From Burkholderia sp. 9120 (GTDB lineage: Bacteria; Pseudomonadota; Gammaproteobacteria; Burkholderiales; Burkholderiaceae): a stretch of DNA of 64,000 nt. The notes beneath the pieces were generated by a model. It was not told the DNA's origin. It searched no databases and was given only the letters and a program-made list of their open reading frames with translations. This document shows, one piece after another, positions 17,879 through 26,988 of the stretch; position 1 is the stretch's first letter, and the number at the start of each line of letters is the position of its first letter. The position numbers were made by a program, and so were the translations under genes. The stretch is taken from NCBI RefSeq assembly GCF_000745015.1, contig NZ_JQNA01000002.1, positions 3,844,001 to 3,908,000 of the forward strand, in the 5' to 3' direction.

Positions 17879-18658
17879 TTACAGCACCGCGAGCGAGGTG
17901 TTGGGAATGTCGGTCACGAGCATGTGCCCAGGCTTGTGTGCGATCGCGAACGGCAAGCGCGCGCTTTCGATCGCGACTTGCGGCGTCACACCGCAAGCCC
18001 AGAACACCGGCAGTTCATCGCTGCGCACCTCGACTGCGTCGCCGAAATCGGGCCGCGCCAGATCGCGAATACCAATCAGCGACGGGTCGCCGATATGAAC
18101 CGGCGCGCCGTGCACCGCGGGGAAGCGGCTGGTGATCTGGATCGCGCGGATCGCGTCGACGGCTTTCATCGGCCGCATCGAGACGACGCGGTTGCCGCCG
18201 AACACGCCGGCCGGCACGTTGCGTTCGCGCGTGCGATACATCGGCACGTTGACCTGTTGTTCGATGTGGCGCAGCGCGATGCCTTCGCGTCGCAGCATTT
18301 CTTCGAAGGAGAACGAGCAGCCGATCGCGAACACCACCAGATCATCGCGCCACAATTCGTCGAGGCTGCGGACTTCCTCGGCGCGTTCGCCGTGGCGGTA
18401 CACGTAAAACGCGGGTACGTCGTTGCGGATATCCAGACCGGCGCCGAGCGCGGGCACGCGCCAGTCGCCCGATTCGCCGATGCCGAGCAGCGGACATGCT
18501 TTCGGGTTGAGCATGCAGAAGCGCAGGAAGTCGCCGGCGGACTCGCTTGGGAGGATCGCGAGATTGGCTTGCGCGTAGTCGCCGCAATAGCCGGCGGTCG
18601 GGCCGGACAGGCGCCGCGTGCGAATCTGCTGACGAAACTCGGATGGGGTGTAAGGCAT
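17879..18658 (-). CDS. DUF1445 putative hydro-lyase (D-glutamate cyclase superfamily)
   Basis: A 259-residue soluble protein with the DUF1445 pattern: [20 protein letters not shown] near the N-terminus, [39 protein letters not shown] and [20 protein letters not shown] near the end, then [12 protein letters not shown] mammalian relative is D-glutamate cyclase (DGLUCY), which makes 5-oxo-D-proline; most bacterial members are only called putative hydro-lyases. The conserved Cys in the CGVTPQ and GCSFSFEE loops are present. GGAG lies upstream of the chosen ATG. Probably co-transcribed with the MFS gene and controlled by the divergent LysR protein. Confidence 0.85.
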   Translation of the reverse strand: MPYTPSEFRQQIRTRRLSGPTAGYCGDYAQANLAILPSESAGDFLRFCMLNPKACPLLGIGESGDWRVPALGAGLDIRNDVPAFYVYRHGERAEEVRSLDELWRDDLVVFAIGCSFSFEEMLRREGIALRHIEQQVNVPMYRTRERNVPAGVFGGNRVVSMRPMKAVDAIRAIQITSRFPAVHGAPVHIGDPSLIGIRDLARPDFGDAVEVRSDELPVFWACGVTPQVAIESARLPFAIAHKPGHMLVTDIPNTSLAVL

Positions 18659-18773
18659 GGACGTGCTGGCTCCAGGTCGATGACGTCGCCGATTTGGCCC
18701 GATCAATGGGCCAGCGATAGAGCCAGATTAGTAACGTCAAAAATATCCTTCCAGCGAGTTTTTATTGCGTTTC

Positions 18774-18790
18774 GTTAAATTAAACTTAAC
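18774..18790. promoter_or_regulatory. LysR-type operator candidate
   Basis: GTTAA-N7-TTAAC (18774-18790) is an AT-rich inverted repeat in the divergent gap between the DUF1445/MFS genes and the LysR gene. It contains the T-N11-A arrangement that LysR proteins recognise. It is about 75 bases upstream of the regulator's start. Confidence 0.5.
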
Positions 18791-18865
18791 GCCATCGGCA
18801 TGACTCGCGGCGTGTTTGCGGCGATGATCGCGTGCCCGATCGTCGCTAACTGGAGAGCGTCCGCA

Positions 18866-19804
18866 ATGAATACCCGCTTCGTCGAAACGTTTCTGACGCT
18901 CGCCCGGCTGGGCAGTTTTCGCGCGACCGCGGCAGCGATGCACGCCACGCCCGCGGCAATTTCGCTACGTATCAAAACGCTGGAGGCCGAGCTGGGTGTC
19001 GAGTTGATCGAACGCGAGGCGGCGGAGTTTCGGCTCACGCCGAACGGCGAGCGGCTGCTCGCGCATGCGCGCTCCGTGGTGCAGGCCACGCGCTCGCTGC
19101 AACTGGCCGCGCAGGACGAAACGCAACTGGCCACGCGGCTTCGGCTCGGCGTCATTGAAACGGTGGTGCATAGCTGGCTGCCGGACTACATACGGATGCT
19201 GAACGCGGAGTATCACCGTATCGTCGTGGACCTCACCGTCGATTCGAGCGCGGTGCTCGGTCCACGACTGCGGGCGGGCGAACTGGATCTCGTCATTCAG
19301 GTGGAGGAAACCGCCGAGCACGAAACGTCGATCGTGTCGGCGTTGCTGGCGAGCTACCCGGTGCGCTGGATTGCGCGCCGCGACCTGATTCCCGCCGGCC
19401 GCGCGAAACACGTTCAGACGCTGTTGAGCAAACCGGTGCTGACGTTCGGTCGAGGCACGGCGCCGCAACTCGCGGTCGAAGCGATCGTGCAGATGCTCGC
19501 GAAGCGGGCGGGAGTGCCGCTCGCCGGGACGCAGGTGACGTGCATGCCGTCGGTGGCGGTGATCGTGAAGTTGCTACGCGATGGCTATGGGATTGCCGCG
19601 GTGCCGGCGCTGTTCGTCGAGCCTTACCTGAGTAGCGGCGAGCTGGCGCAGTTGCAGGTGCGCCCGTTGCCGCCGCCGATCAACGTGGCGATGTATTACC
19701 GCGACGATGCGGATGTCGGCGTGCTGGCGGCGTCACGGGTGGCGCGAAGCGCGTGCGATCGGTACGCGAAGGCGATGGGGCGGCAGTTGATCGAGAAGCG
19801 GTGA
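18866..19804 (+). CDS. LysR-family regulator of the MFS/hydro-lyase pair
   Basis: A 312-residue LysR protein. The N-terminal helix-turn-helix reads MNTRFVETFLTLARLGSFRA, then AAMHATPAAISLRIKTLEAE and LIEREAAEFRLTPNGERLLA. The rest is a substrate-binding-like effector domain (LRLGVIETVVHSWLPDYIRM, LRAGELDLVIQVEE). GGAGAG at 18852-18857 supports the ATG at 18866 over an in-frame upstream start at 18800. It is divergent from the DUF1445 and MFS genes, the standard layout for LysR control of a neighbour. It converges on mdcH with a 39-base gap. Confidence 0.9.
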   Translation: MNTRFVETFLTLARLGSFRATAAAMHATPAAISLRIKTLEAELGVELIEREAAEFRLTPNGERLLAHARSVVQATRSLQLAAQDETQLATRLRLGVIETVVHSWLPDYIRMLNAEYHRIVVDLTVDSSAVLGPRLRAGELDLVIQVEETAEHETSIVSALLASYPVRWIARRDLIPAGRAKHVQTLLSKPVLTFGRGTAPQLAVEAIVQMLAKRAGVPLAGTQVTCMPSVAVIVKLLRDGYGIAAVPALFVEPYLSSGELAQLQVRPLPPPINVAMYYRDDADVGVLAASRVARSACDRYAKAMGRQLIEKR

Positions 19805-19843
19805 GGCAAGGGAGCATTGCGACAGCGGGCATCCACGCTCGAC

Positions 19844-20776
19844 TCAACGCATTTCCATCCGCCGCCGCGCGGTTGCCACCAGTCGTTCGAACGAAAAACC
19901 GCTTGCCGCAAGCGCCGCGCTATCCGGAAAGTACTCGCGCACGATATCCGTTGATACCTGCCCGGGCGGCGCTTCGATCAGCACGCGGGCGCCCATTTCC
20001 TGCATCACGGTCAGCGCGTCGAACCAGCGCACGGTGTGGCGCATATTGGTCGCGAGATCGTCGCGGATGGCGTCCGCTGTGTGCAGCGAACGCGCGCCGC
20101 GATTGCCGATGTAAGTGCTGCGCGGCGCGTGAAACGGCACCTGCTGTGCGTAGGTCACCAGTTCATCCGTGGCATGGGCGAGCAACTCGCAATGCGACGG
20201 CACGCTCACCGCGAGCCGGGTGGCTTTGCGCGCGCCTGCCGCGAGCGCGCGCTCAATGAACCGGTCCAGCGCGTCGTTCGCGCCCGCCATCACGATCTGG
20301 CGCGGCGCGTTGACGTTGCCGATATACACGCGTTGTTGCGCTTCGTCCGCGTGCTGCGCGGCGAGTGTTTCCAGTTGGTGCTCGGTCAAGCCCGATACCG
20401 CCGCGAGACCGTAGCCCGACGGGTACGCCGTTTCCATCAATTCGGCGCGTCGTCGCACCATCTTCAACGCGTCGTCGAAGCGCACCGCGCCGCAACTCAC
20501 CGCCGCCGCATAAGCGCCGACCGACAAACCCGCGCTGATTTCAGGGGCGAGCTGTTCGGCGGCTAACGCACGGGTGACGGCCACGCCCGCGATCGTCAAA
20601 CCGATCTGCACGGCGACCGTCGAGCGCAATGCGTCCGGTGTGTCGAGCGTCAGCACATCGGCATCGAGCACGTGGGAAGCTTCGTCGAGCGTGTCGCGTA
20701 CGGCAGGATGCGACGGCAGACGGTGCAGGAATCCGTCGGTTTGCGCGCCCTGGCCGGGGAAGATCAGCGCGAGCAT
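19844..20776 (-). CDS. mdcH: malonate decarboxylase, malonyl transferase subunit MdcH
   Basis: A 310-residue malonyl-CoA:ACP-transacylase-fold protein: N-terminal LALIFPGQGAQTDGF, nucleophile loop GLSVGAYAAAVSCGAVRFDD with the catalytic serine, and SVPSHCELLA with the family His region. In the malonate decarboxylase system MdcH loads malonate from malonyl-CoA onto the 2'-(5''-phosphoribosyl)-3'-dephospho-CoA group of the small ACP-like subunit, starting the catalytic cycle. Last gene of the operon; its ATG overlaps the mdcG stop by one base. Confidence 0.92.
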   Translation of the reverse strand: MLALIFPGQGAQTDGFLHRLPSHPAVRDTLDEASHVLDADVLTLDTPDALRSTVAVQIGLTIAGVAVTRALAAEQLAPEISAGLSVGAYAAAVSCGAVRFDDALKMVRRRAELMETAYPSGYGLAAVSGLTEHQLETLAAQHADEAQQRVYIGNVNAPRQIVMAGANDALDRFIERALAAGARKATRLAVSVPSHCELLAHATDELVTYAQQVPFHAPRSTYIGNRGARSLHTADAIRDDLATNMRHTVRWFDALTVMQEMGARVLIEAPPGQVSTDIVREYFPDSAALAASGFSFERLVATARRRMEMR

Positions 20777-21474
20777 CAGGCAAGCTCGCCGCGATGAGCG
20801 ACGCTCCACGGATCGGCGATCAGGTGCGGGCCGCTTGCATGACGCGCCATCACGCGGGGTTTGTCGGTTGCCCATTCGGCTAGCGCGACACCGCCAGCGG
20901 GAGTGTCGAGTTGTGCATCCACGCGAATGCCGGCGTTTTTCGCGTGCGTTTGCAATTGAGTCAGCAACGCAAGCGCGTGGTCTCGCGTGAGCGACTCCGG
21001 CGTGCGGATCAGCAGATCCAGATCGCTCGAAGCGGTCACCGTGGGCACTTGCGTCGCCAGTTCAAATCCGGCGCTGCCTGTCGGGCCCCAGACGAATCCG
21101 TGCAGCGGACCCGCCGCATCGCATTGCAACGCGGCGAGCGCGACGAAAGCAGCCAGATCGCCTCGCACGGCAAGCGGTTTGGATTGCGCAAGCGCCTCCG
21201 GCGGCACCGCCGTTTCGATGTCCGCGACGCGCGCCCACGTGCCATAACGCTGCGCGCGTCCTACACCCCGTACACCGATTGCGACGAAACCGTCAGCCGC
21301 CAGCGCTCGTCTCACGACCGCAACCGGCGCGCGTGCGAACGCTTCGCGGACCCACGGCGGTTCATCGTCGACGCTCTGCAAATGGCGCAGGCGCAACAGA
21401 TCGTGCGGCTGCCATCGCGTATCGCACGACAACGCGTGTTCGATGGCGAAAGGCGGGGCCGCGAACGTCTGCAT
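20776..21474 (-). CDS. mdcG: phosphoribosyl-dephospho-CoA transferase MdcG
   Basis: A 232-residue nucleotidyltransferase-like protein that attaches the phosphoribosyl-dephospho-CoA prosthetic group to the MdcC serine, releasing pyrophosphate. The Asp-x-Asp metal motif is visible in TASSDLDLLIRTP, preceded by GPTGSAGFELATQVP; the C-terminus has GGVALAEWA. The ATG at 21472-21474 overlaps the mdcE stop. The length fits MdcG (about 210-230 residues). Confidence 0.9.
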   Translation of the reverse strand: MQTFAAPPFAIEHALSCDTRWQPHDLLRLRHLQSVDDEPPWVREAFARAPVAVVRRALAADGFVAIGVRGVGRAQRYGTWARVADIETAVPPEALAQSKPLAVRGDLAAFVALAALQCDAAGPLHGFVWGPTGSAGFELATQVPTVTASSDLDLLIRTPESLTRDHALALLTQLQTHAKNAGIRVDAQLDTPAGGVALAEWATDKPRVMARHASGPHLIADPWSVAHRGELA

Positions 21475-22301
21475 CAGGCGGCATCCCATTGTTCGGCGAG
21501 ACGCCGACGCACTTCGATCGACGCCGCGCGATTCTTCTGCGCCGCCGCCGATTCCAGCCGATGCGACAGGCCCTTGCTCCGATCGTTGCGCGCGCTACGA
21601 ATCTGTTCGCTCAACACCTGGCGTACGTGTTCGATTTGCGCGGCGTCCGGCGCATCGGCATCGACGCCGTCTATCAGTTGATCGAGCAGGCCGAGTTTCG
21701 CGAACGACGCCATCGAATACGACATCGGTACGATGGTTTCGCCGAGCTTGTCGAGCTCTTCGACGGTACGACGCGTGACGCGCGCGGCCGCTTCCTTGCC
21801 CATGGCGTGGACCATCGTGCCGGGCGCGTCGAGCGCGACGATGCGGTTGGCCTGATAGCCGTGCGCGAGAAATGCGCCCGACATGGCCGGCCCGACGATC
21901 AGCGCAACCACGGGATGCCCCGCGTCGCGAGCCGTTGCGTACGCATCGACACCGGCCGCGCAGGCGAGCTGAATGCCGAGCATTTCTTCACGATAGCCAT
22001 ACGCCTGGCTTTTCACGTCGACGATCGCGACGATCGGGCGGCGCGTACCGCTCGCCGCGTCTTGCGCGATCGCTTCGCGTACGGCACGTGCAAGCAGCCA
22101 GCCCTGTTCGAGACCGACGACGTTATCCGTCGCGCGCGGGAAGCGGTTGGCGGGATCGGGCACGACGGTCACGAAGCGCGCGGTCTCGCCGCCGAGCGAC
22201 GCGTCGCCGCTCCACACGGGCGCGGCACTGGACGGTTCGCCGGCCAGCGCGTGAAACCAGCGCGCGCCGCGGCTCAACGGGGTGAGAGTGGTATCGCTCA
22301 T
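21474..22301 (-). CDS. mdcE: biotin-independent malonate decarboxylase gamma subunit MdcE
   Basis: A 275-residue crotonase/carboxyltransferase-fold subunit. With MdcD it decarboxylates the malonyl thioester on MdcC to the acetyl thioester. Family marks are PIVAIVDVKSQAYGYREEML, ALIVGPAMSGAFLAHGYQAN and MVHAMGKEAAARVTRRTVEE. It overlaps mdcD by four bases (ATGA), so beta and gamma subunits are translationally coupled, as expected for an obligate complex. Confidence 0.93.
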   Translation of the reverse strand: MSDTTLTPLSRGARWFHALAGEPSSAAPVWSGDASLGGETARFVTVVPDPANRFPRATDNVVGLEQGWLLARAVREAIAQDAASGTRRPIVAIVDVKSQAYGYREEMLGIQLACAAGVDAYATARDAGHPVVALIVGPAMSGAFLAHGYQANRIVALDAPGTMVHAMGKEAAARVTRRTVEELDKLGETIVPMSYSMASFAKLGLLDQLIDGVDADAPDAAQIEHVRQVLSEQIRSARNDRSKGLSHRLESAAAQKNRAASIEVRRRLAEQWDAA

Positions 22302-23182
22302 GCTTGCTCCTTGCGCGGCTCGGTCGCGGCCTGCTGGTTGAAGACCTCGCGCATGCTTTCCGGCGTGACGCTGGCGGGATCGATTTGCGCGAGGCGGTTC
22401 AGAAACAGGTCGACCTGTTCACTGCGATGCGCGGCCGGCACGCCTTGAACGAACGCGGCATGCACCGCGGCGCGCACGGCGTCGGCATCGTCTTCGACCA
22501 GTTGATCGGCGAGCGCGGTCGCCGCGCGTTGTTCACCGCCGATCAGTTGCCACACGCGGCGGCGATCGCTCGCATCGAGTTCGTCGATGCCGGCTTCCTG
22601 TTCGATCACTTCGGGGCCGTTCATGCCGAGTCGCCCCTGCTTCGTGACGACCAGATACGAACACAGCGACGCCGCGAGCGACATGCCGCCGAAGCAGCCG
22701 ACCATGCCCGCGATCACGCCGACCACCGGCACATGCCGGCGCAACGCGACGATCGCCGCCTGCATTTCGGCGATCACCGCGAGGCCGAGATTGGCTTCCT
22801 GAAGCCGCACGCCGCCGGTTTCGAACAGCACGACCGGGCGCACGATCTTGCCGCGCTCGCAGTCGCGCAGCGCCAGTTCGAGCGCGGCGGCGATCTTGCT
22901 GCCCGATACTTCGCCGATGCTGCCGCCCTGGAACGCGGACTCGATCGCGGCGACCACGGCGGGCTCGCCGTCAATGGTGCCGCGCGCGATCACGCAGCCG
23001 TCGTCGGCCTGGCAGACGACGCCTTGCAGCGGCAGCCACGGCGATTCGATCCGGTCGAACGGGCCGAGCAGTTCGCGGAAGCTGCCGGCATCCAGCAGCG
23101 AGCGCGCGCGTTCGCGCGCCGGCAGTTCGATGAAACTGTCGCGCAACATCGGCGCGGGTTGAAGATTCGCGACGGTATTCAT
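22298..23182 (-). CDS. mdcD: biotin-independent malonate decarboxylase beta subunit MdcD
   Basis: A 294-residue carboxyltransferase-like protein with SFIELPARERARSLLDAGSF at the N-terminus, FQGGSIGEVSGSKIAAALEL, VLFETGGVRLQEANLGLAVI and GVIAGMVGCFGGMSLAASLC, all typical of MdcD. It forms the decarboxylase active centre with MdcE in the cytoplasm. It overlaps the end of mdcC by four bases. Confidence 0.93.
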   Translation of the reverse strand: MNTVANLQPAPMLRDSFIELPARERARSLLDAGSFRELLGPFDRIESPWLPLQGVVCQADDGCVIARGTIDGEPAVVAAIESAFQGGSIGEVSGSKIAAALELALRDCERGKIVRPVVLFETGGVRLQEANLGLAVIAEMQAAIVALRRHVPVVGVIAGMVGCFGGMSLAASLCSYLVVTKQGRLGMNGPEVIEQEAGIDELDASDRRRVWQLIGGEQRAATALADQLVEDDADAVRAAVHAAFVQGVPAAHRSEQVDLFLNRLAQIDPASVTPESMREVFNQQAATEPRKEQA

Positions 23183-23502
23183 GCGGCGTCTCCTTCTTCG
23201 GCGGCTTCGACGGCTTCCGCGAGTCTTAACGCGACCACGCCGGGCGTCGCGCCGAAGTCGTTGATTTCGATTTGCGCGGCGCCGTCGTAGCGGGTGAAGA
23301 AGCGGTCGAGTACGCTTTTCCAGATGTGGCTGTAGCCGTCGACGCTAGTGCGCACCACCACATGCGCACTCAACGCGGCCGCGGCCGCGGAGGAATCGGC
23401 GGGCGACAGCAGCACTTCCAGATCGCCCGAACCCACCACGCCGACATGCGCGCGGGTCGTGACGGCGCGTTGCGCCGGATAGTCGAAGGTCAGATGTTCC
23501 AT
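23179..23502 (-). CDS. mdcC: malonate decarboxylase acyl carrier (delta) subunit MdcC
   Basis: A 107-residue small carrier protein. The serine in HVGVVGSGDLEVLL near residue 25 is the expected attachment site for the phosphoribosyl-dephospho-CoA arm, and the C-terminal EINDFGATPGVVALRLAEA is also typical. Acyl groups carried on this arm are swapped from acetyl to malonyl by MdcA and then decarboxylated by MdcDE. Its start overlaps the mdcB end by 13 bases. Confidence 0.92.
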   Translation of the reverse strand: MEHLTFDYPAQRAVTTRAHVGVVGSGDLEVLLSPADSSAAAAALSAHVVVRTSVDGYSHIWKSVLDRFFTRYDGAAQIEINDFGATPGVVALRLAEAVEAAEEGDAA

Positions 23503-24503
23503 GAGTCCTGGCTCCCGCCGGCTTCGTGATGCGCCAGCATGTCGAGAAAAAGGGTGGCGGCGAGCAGATCGGCTGCGCCGCCGGGCGATGCGTTGAGGGA
23601 CAGCAATTCGTGTTCGAGCGCGGCGAGGGCGGCACGGCCTGCCGGCGCGGAACTGCCGCCGGCGTTTAGCACGCGTTGCGCGCCACGCTGGCCGGCGTGC
23701 AAGCCCGGCAAACCCGCGCGATGCAGCAGGCAGGTGTCGTCGAGCGAGGCCATGATCGCGAGCAGTGCGTCGACACGCGCGGCGTTTTCGTCGACGCCTC
23801 GCGCGCGCGCCGCGAGCAAGGCGGGCAGGCCGACGTCGATCACATGCGGGAAACCGTCCTGCGCTTCGCGGCGCGCGCCGCCTACCTGATAGCGTTGGCG
23901 TGCGCGTTCGCCGTGACTGTCGGAGGGCGCGGCGAAGCGGTCCGGAAAGCAGGCGATTTGCGCGGCGTTTGTGCAGATTTGCGAGGCTTGCGGCCGGGTC
24001 GTTTCGCCGCCGCTGATCGTCATCGTTGCGCCCGCAACCAGCAGGCCGACGATCCAGATCGCGCCGCGATGCGCGTTGCTGCCGCCGGTGGCCTGGAGCA
24101 TGTCCTGCTCGCCGCTGCGGCCGATCTGCGCCAGTTCGGCGCGCAACAACGCGGACGGCTCGCCGCGGCGGCGCGCCGCGTGCGCGAGCGCCGCGAAGGT
24201 CGGTTCGAGCGAGTGCGCCGAGCGCAGCATGAGCGCGAGATCGAGGTCGCGATGCGCGCCGCTGCCGCGCTGATCCACCAGCGCGGGCTTGGGCGTGAGC
24301 TGGACTTCATCGATCAGCGCGTTGACTGCGTAACGGGCGAGTTGCGCATCGGAAGGGAATGCGTGGAGCAATGCGGCGCGCGATTCGGCACGCGCGGCGG
24401 GCGGGGACGATACGTCGACGCATCCGAATCGTGCGCCGCGCTCCCGCACGGCAACCCGCGCGGACGACCGCTCGACACGCTTCAACAACGCAGCGGGCGC
24501 CAT
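23490..24503 (-). CDS. mdcB: triphosphoribosyl-dephospho-CoA synthase MdcB
   Basis: A 337-residue CitG/MdcB-family enzyme that makes 2'-(5''-triphosphoribosyl)-3'-dephospho-CoA from ATP and dephospho-CoA, the precursor of the MdcC prosthetic group. Motifs: LTPKPALVDQRGSGAHRDLD, ATGGSNAHRGAIWIVGLLVA, SLDDTCLLHRAGLPGL and SPGGAADLLAATLFLDML. The ATG at 24501-24503 is two bases after the mdcA stop, and GGAG within the mdcA end supports it. The frame is open further upstream within mdcA. Confidence 0.92.
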   Translation of the reverse strand: MAPAALLKRVERSSARVAVRERGARFGCVDVSSPPAARAESRAALLHAFPSDAQLARYAVNALIDEVQLTPKPALVDQRGSGAHRDLDLALMLRSAHSLEPTFAALAHAARRRGEPSALLRAELAQIGRSGEQDMLQATGGSNAHRGAIWIVGLLVAGATMTISGGETTRPQASQICTNAAQIACFPDRFAAPSDSHGERARQRYQVGGARREAQDGFPHVIDVGLPALLAARARGVDENAARVDALLAIMASLDDTCLLHRAGLPGLHAGQRGAQRVLNAGGSSAPAGRAALAALEHELLSLNASPGGAADLLAATLFLDMLAHHEAGGSQDSWNI

Positions 24504-24505
24504 GC

Positions 24506-26191
24506 TTACCAGCTCCTGAAGCGTGCCGGCGGCGTGTACAGACCGCCCGACCACGTCACCAGATCGTCGATGCTGCGCGCCGCCAGCAGCGAACGCTTCG
24601 CTTCGCCGCGTCGAATGCCGAGGTCCTCGGGATACGCGACGATGCCGCGCCGGCGCAACTCCGCCGTCTTCTCCGGCTTCGCGCGCAGCCCGATGGGCGT
24701 AACGCCGGCCACGGCGGCAATCGCCGCGCGCCGCTCGTCGATGCCTTCGGCCTTGTGCAGATGCGCGATACCTTCCTCGGTGACCACATGGCTGACGTCG
24801 TCGCCGTAGATCATCACCGGCGCGATCGGCATGCCGCTTTTCGCGCCGACCGCGACCGCGTCGAGTTCATCGACGAAGGTCGGCTCGCCGCCTTTCTTGT
24901 ACGTCTCGGCCATTTGCACGACGAGCTTCTGCCCGCGCGACACCGGGCCCTGATCTTTCAGCAGTTTGAGCCAGGCTTCGCTCGAATGACGCCGGCCGCG
25001 CGGATCGTGGCCCATGTTCGGCGCGCCGCCGAAACCGGCCAGACGGCCGCGCGTCACGGTGGATGAATTCGCGTCCGCATCGATCTGCAAGGTCGAGCCG
25101 ATGAACAGGTCGACGCCGTATTGCCCGGCCAGTTGGCACAGCACGCGGTTCGAGCGCAGGCTGCCGTCGTTGCCGGTGAAGAACACGTCGGGACGCGCTT
25201 CGATATACGCCTCCATGCCCACTTCGCTGCCGAAGCAATGGATGCTGTCGACCCAGCCCGATTCGATTGCCGGAATCATGGTGGGATGCGGATTGAGCGT
25301 CCAGTTGCGGCAGATCTTGCCCTTCAGGCCGAGCGCTTCGCCATACGTGGGCAGCAGCAGTTCGATCGCGGCGGTGTCGAAGCCGATGCCGTGATTCAGC
25401 GACGTCACGCCATACGGCTCGTAGATGCCGCGGATCACCATCATCGCGGTCAACACCTGCAGGTCGCCGATATGGCGCGGATCGCGCGTGAACAATGGCT
25501 CGACGGCGAACGGCCGGTCGGCCTGCACGACCACGTCGATCCACGAACCGGGAATGTCGACGCGCGGCAGTTCGTCGACGATCTCGTTGACCTGCACGAT
25601 CACGATGCCATGCCGGAACGCGGCGGCCTCGGCAATGGTGGGGGTGTCTTCGGTATTCGCGCCGGTGTACAGATTGCCGTGACGGTCGGCCTTTTCCGCG
25701 CACAGCAGCGCGACGTGCGGCGTCAGATCCACGAACATGCGCGCGTACAACTCGACGTAGGTGTAGATCGAGCCGATCTCGAGCTGGCCGTCTTCGAGCA
25801 GTTGCGCGACCCGCAGACTCTGCGGCCCGGCGAACGAGAAGTCGACCTTGTGCGCGATGCCGCGCTCGAACAGCGTCAGATGCTCAGGGCGCCCAATGCT
25901 CGAAATCAGCAGATGCACGTCGTGAATTTTTTGCGGATCGACCTGCGCGAACGAACGCGACAGGAAGTCGGCCTGTTTCTGGTTGTCGCCTTCCAGCGCA
26001 ACGCGGTCGCCGGGCTGGATCAGCGTTTCGAGGGCATCGACGATGCGGTCGGTGGGCAGTACGCCGTCTTGCAGCCAGGGCGCGATGGCCGCGAGGCGGC
26101 GGTTCTTTTCGTCGCGGCGCGTGGTCCACGAGCGTGCGGCAGGCGGCGATGCAGCGGCTGAAGCAGCAGTGATTTCGGCAGGTCGGTTCAT
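24506..26191 (-). CDS. mdcA: malonate decarboxylase alpha subunit MdcA (acetyl-S-ACP:malonate ACP transferase)
   Basis: A 561-residue CoA-transferase-like subunit that exchanges acetate for malonate on the MdcC thioester. Recognisable stretches: RSWTTRRDEKNRRLAAIAPW, GDRVALEGDNQKQADFLSRS, SLNHGIGFDTAAIELLLPTY and FGGAPNMGHDPRGRRHSSEA. I chose ATG 26191 (GGGAG at about 26204-26208) over a TTG at 26203 that would overlap the binding site. It starts eight bases after the GntR stop, so regulator and enzyme genes form one transcript. Confidence 0.93.
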   Translation of the reverse strand: MNRPAEITAASAAASPPAARSWTTRRDEKNRRLAAIAPWLQDGVLPTDRIVDALETLIQPGDRVALEGDNQKQADFLSRSFAQVDPQKIHDVHLLISSIGRPEHLTLFERGIAHKVDFSFAGPQSLRVAQLLEDGQLEIGSIYTYVELYARMFVDLTPHVALLCAEKADRHGNLYTGANTEDTPTIAEAAAFRHGIVIVQVNEIVDELPRVDIPGSWIDVVVQADRPFAVEPLFTRDPRHIGDLQVLTAMMVIRGIYEPYGVTSLNHGIGFDTAAIELLLPTYGEALGLKGKICRNWTLNPHPTMIPAIESGWVDSIHCFGSEVGMEAYIEARPDVFFTGNDGSLRSNRVLCQLAGQYGVDLFIGSTLQIDADANSSTVTRGRLAGFGGAPNMGHDPRGRRHSSEAWLKLLKDQGPVSRGQKLVVQMAETYKKGGEPTFVDELDAVAVGAKSGMPIAPVMIYGDDVSHVVTEEGIAHLHKAEGIDERRAAIAAVAGVTPIGLRAKPEKTAELRRRGIVAYPEDLGIRRGEAKRSLLAARSIDDLVTWSGGLYTPPARFRSW

Positions 26192-26199
26192 CGGCTCAG

Positions 26200-26973
26200 T
26201 CAACTCCCGGTGGCAAGACGCGGGCGTCGGCCGCGCGGCTTGGGTTGATTTGCGAGCGCGGCTTCGGCCTGCGCACGTTCGGTCAGAAAACGGTGAAGCA
26301 GGTCGCCGGTGCCGAGCAGATGCGCGACGACCTGTGCCTGCGCGGCGGGAATATCGCGGCGCTGCACGGCGTCGAGCAGGGCGGTGTGCTCATGGTCCGA
26401 TTCGCCCTTGCGCGACGGCAAGTCCAGCTTCAGCCGCAGATAGCGTTCGCCGCGCCGATGCAACGTGCCGATCATGTCCTCGAGTTGCGGACGGGCGGCA
26501 GGCGCATACAGGCTCATATGGAACGCGACGTTGCGCGCCACGTACAGCGCCGGGTCCGGTTCGCGTTCGGCGGCGCGGCACAGCTTCGCAGATTCGCGCA
26601 GCGTGGCGGCCGTGTGATGGGGAATCGCGAGACCGATGGCCAGGCTCTCCAGTGCCGAACGGATCTCGTAGATTTCGCGCGCTTCATCCGCCGACAATGG
26701 TGCGACCGTCGCGCCTTTGTGCATGGCGGCTTTCGCCCAGCCTTCGGTTTCGAGCAGGCGCAAGGCCTCGCGCACGGGAATTGCGCTGACCGAGAAATGC
26801 CGCGCGATTGCGTCCTGCCGCAGCGGCGCGCCAGGCGCCAGCGTGCCGTCGACAATCGCGGCGCGCAGCGCCTCCGCGATCATGCGGGACGTGCTCTCAC
26901 GGGGCGCCGCCGCCGGTAAAAGCGGGCTGCGCGCGGAGGCGTCCAGGGGAAAACCATCTATTGCGTCGCTCAT
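26200..26973 (-). CDS. GntR-family (FCD domain) regulator of the malonate operon
   Basis: A 257-residue FadR-C-terminal-domain GntR protein: winged helix at about 30-95 (RQDAIARHFSVSAIPVREAL, RLLETEGWAKAAMHKGATVA) followed by an all-helical FCD domain with metal/ligand residues in ARNVAFHMSLYAPA and DHEHTALLDAVQRRD. It is the first gene of the mdc transcript, equivalent to MdcY/MatR, which repress malonate genes and release on malonate or malonyl-CoA. The start codon lies inside a perfect AT-rich palindrome that is probably its own operator. The frame is open to 27144, but the protein family starts near this ATG. Confidence 0.88.
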   Translation of the reverse strand: MSDAIDGFPLDASARSPLLPAAAPRESTSRMIAEALRAAIVDGTLAPGAPLRQDAIARHFSVSAIPVREALRLLETEGWAKAAMHKGATVAPLSADEAREIYEIRSALESLAIGLAIPHHTAATLRESAKLCRAAEREPDPALYVARNVAFHMSLYAPAARPQLEDMIGTLHRRGERYLRLKLDLPSRKGESDHEHTALLDAVQRRDIPAAQAQVVAHLLGTGDLLHRFLTERAQAEAALANQPKPRGRRPRLATGS

Positions 26974-26988
26974 AATATTGAATATTAT
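26972..26988. promoter_or_regulatory. perfect 17-bp palindrome, probable operator of the malonate GntR regulator
   Basis: ATAATATT-G-AATATTAT (26972-26988) has perfect 8-bp arms, in an otherwise GC-rich region. It overlaps the GntR start codon (26971-26973) and lies in the divergent gap with the MFS gene. Known malonate regulators of this family bind AT-rich palindromes at the head of their operons. The exact sequence differs from the published MdcY/MatR site as I recall it, so this is inference. Confidence 0.6.
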
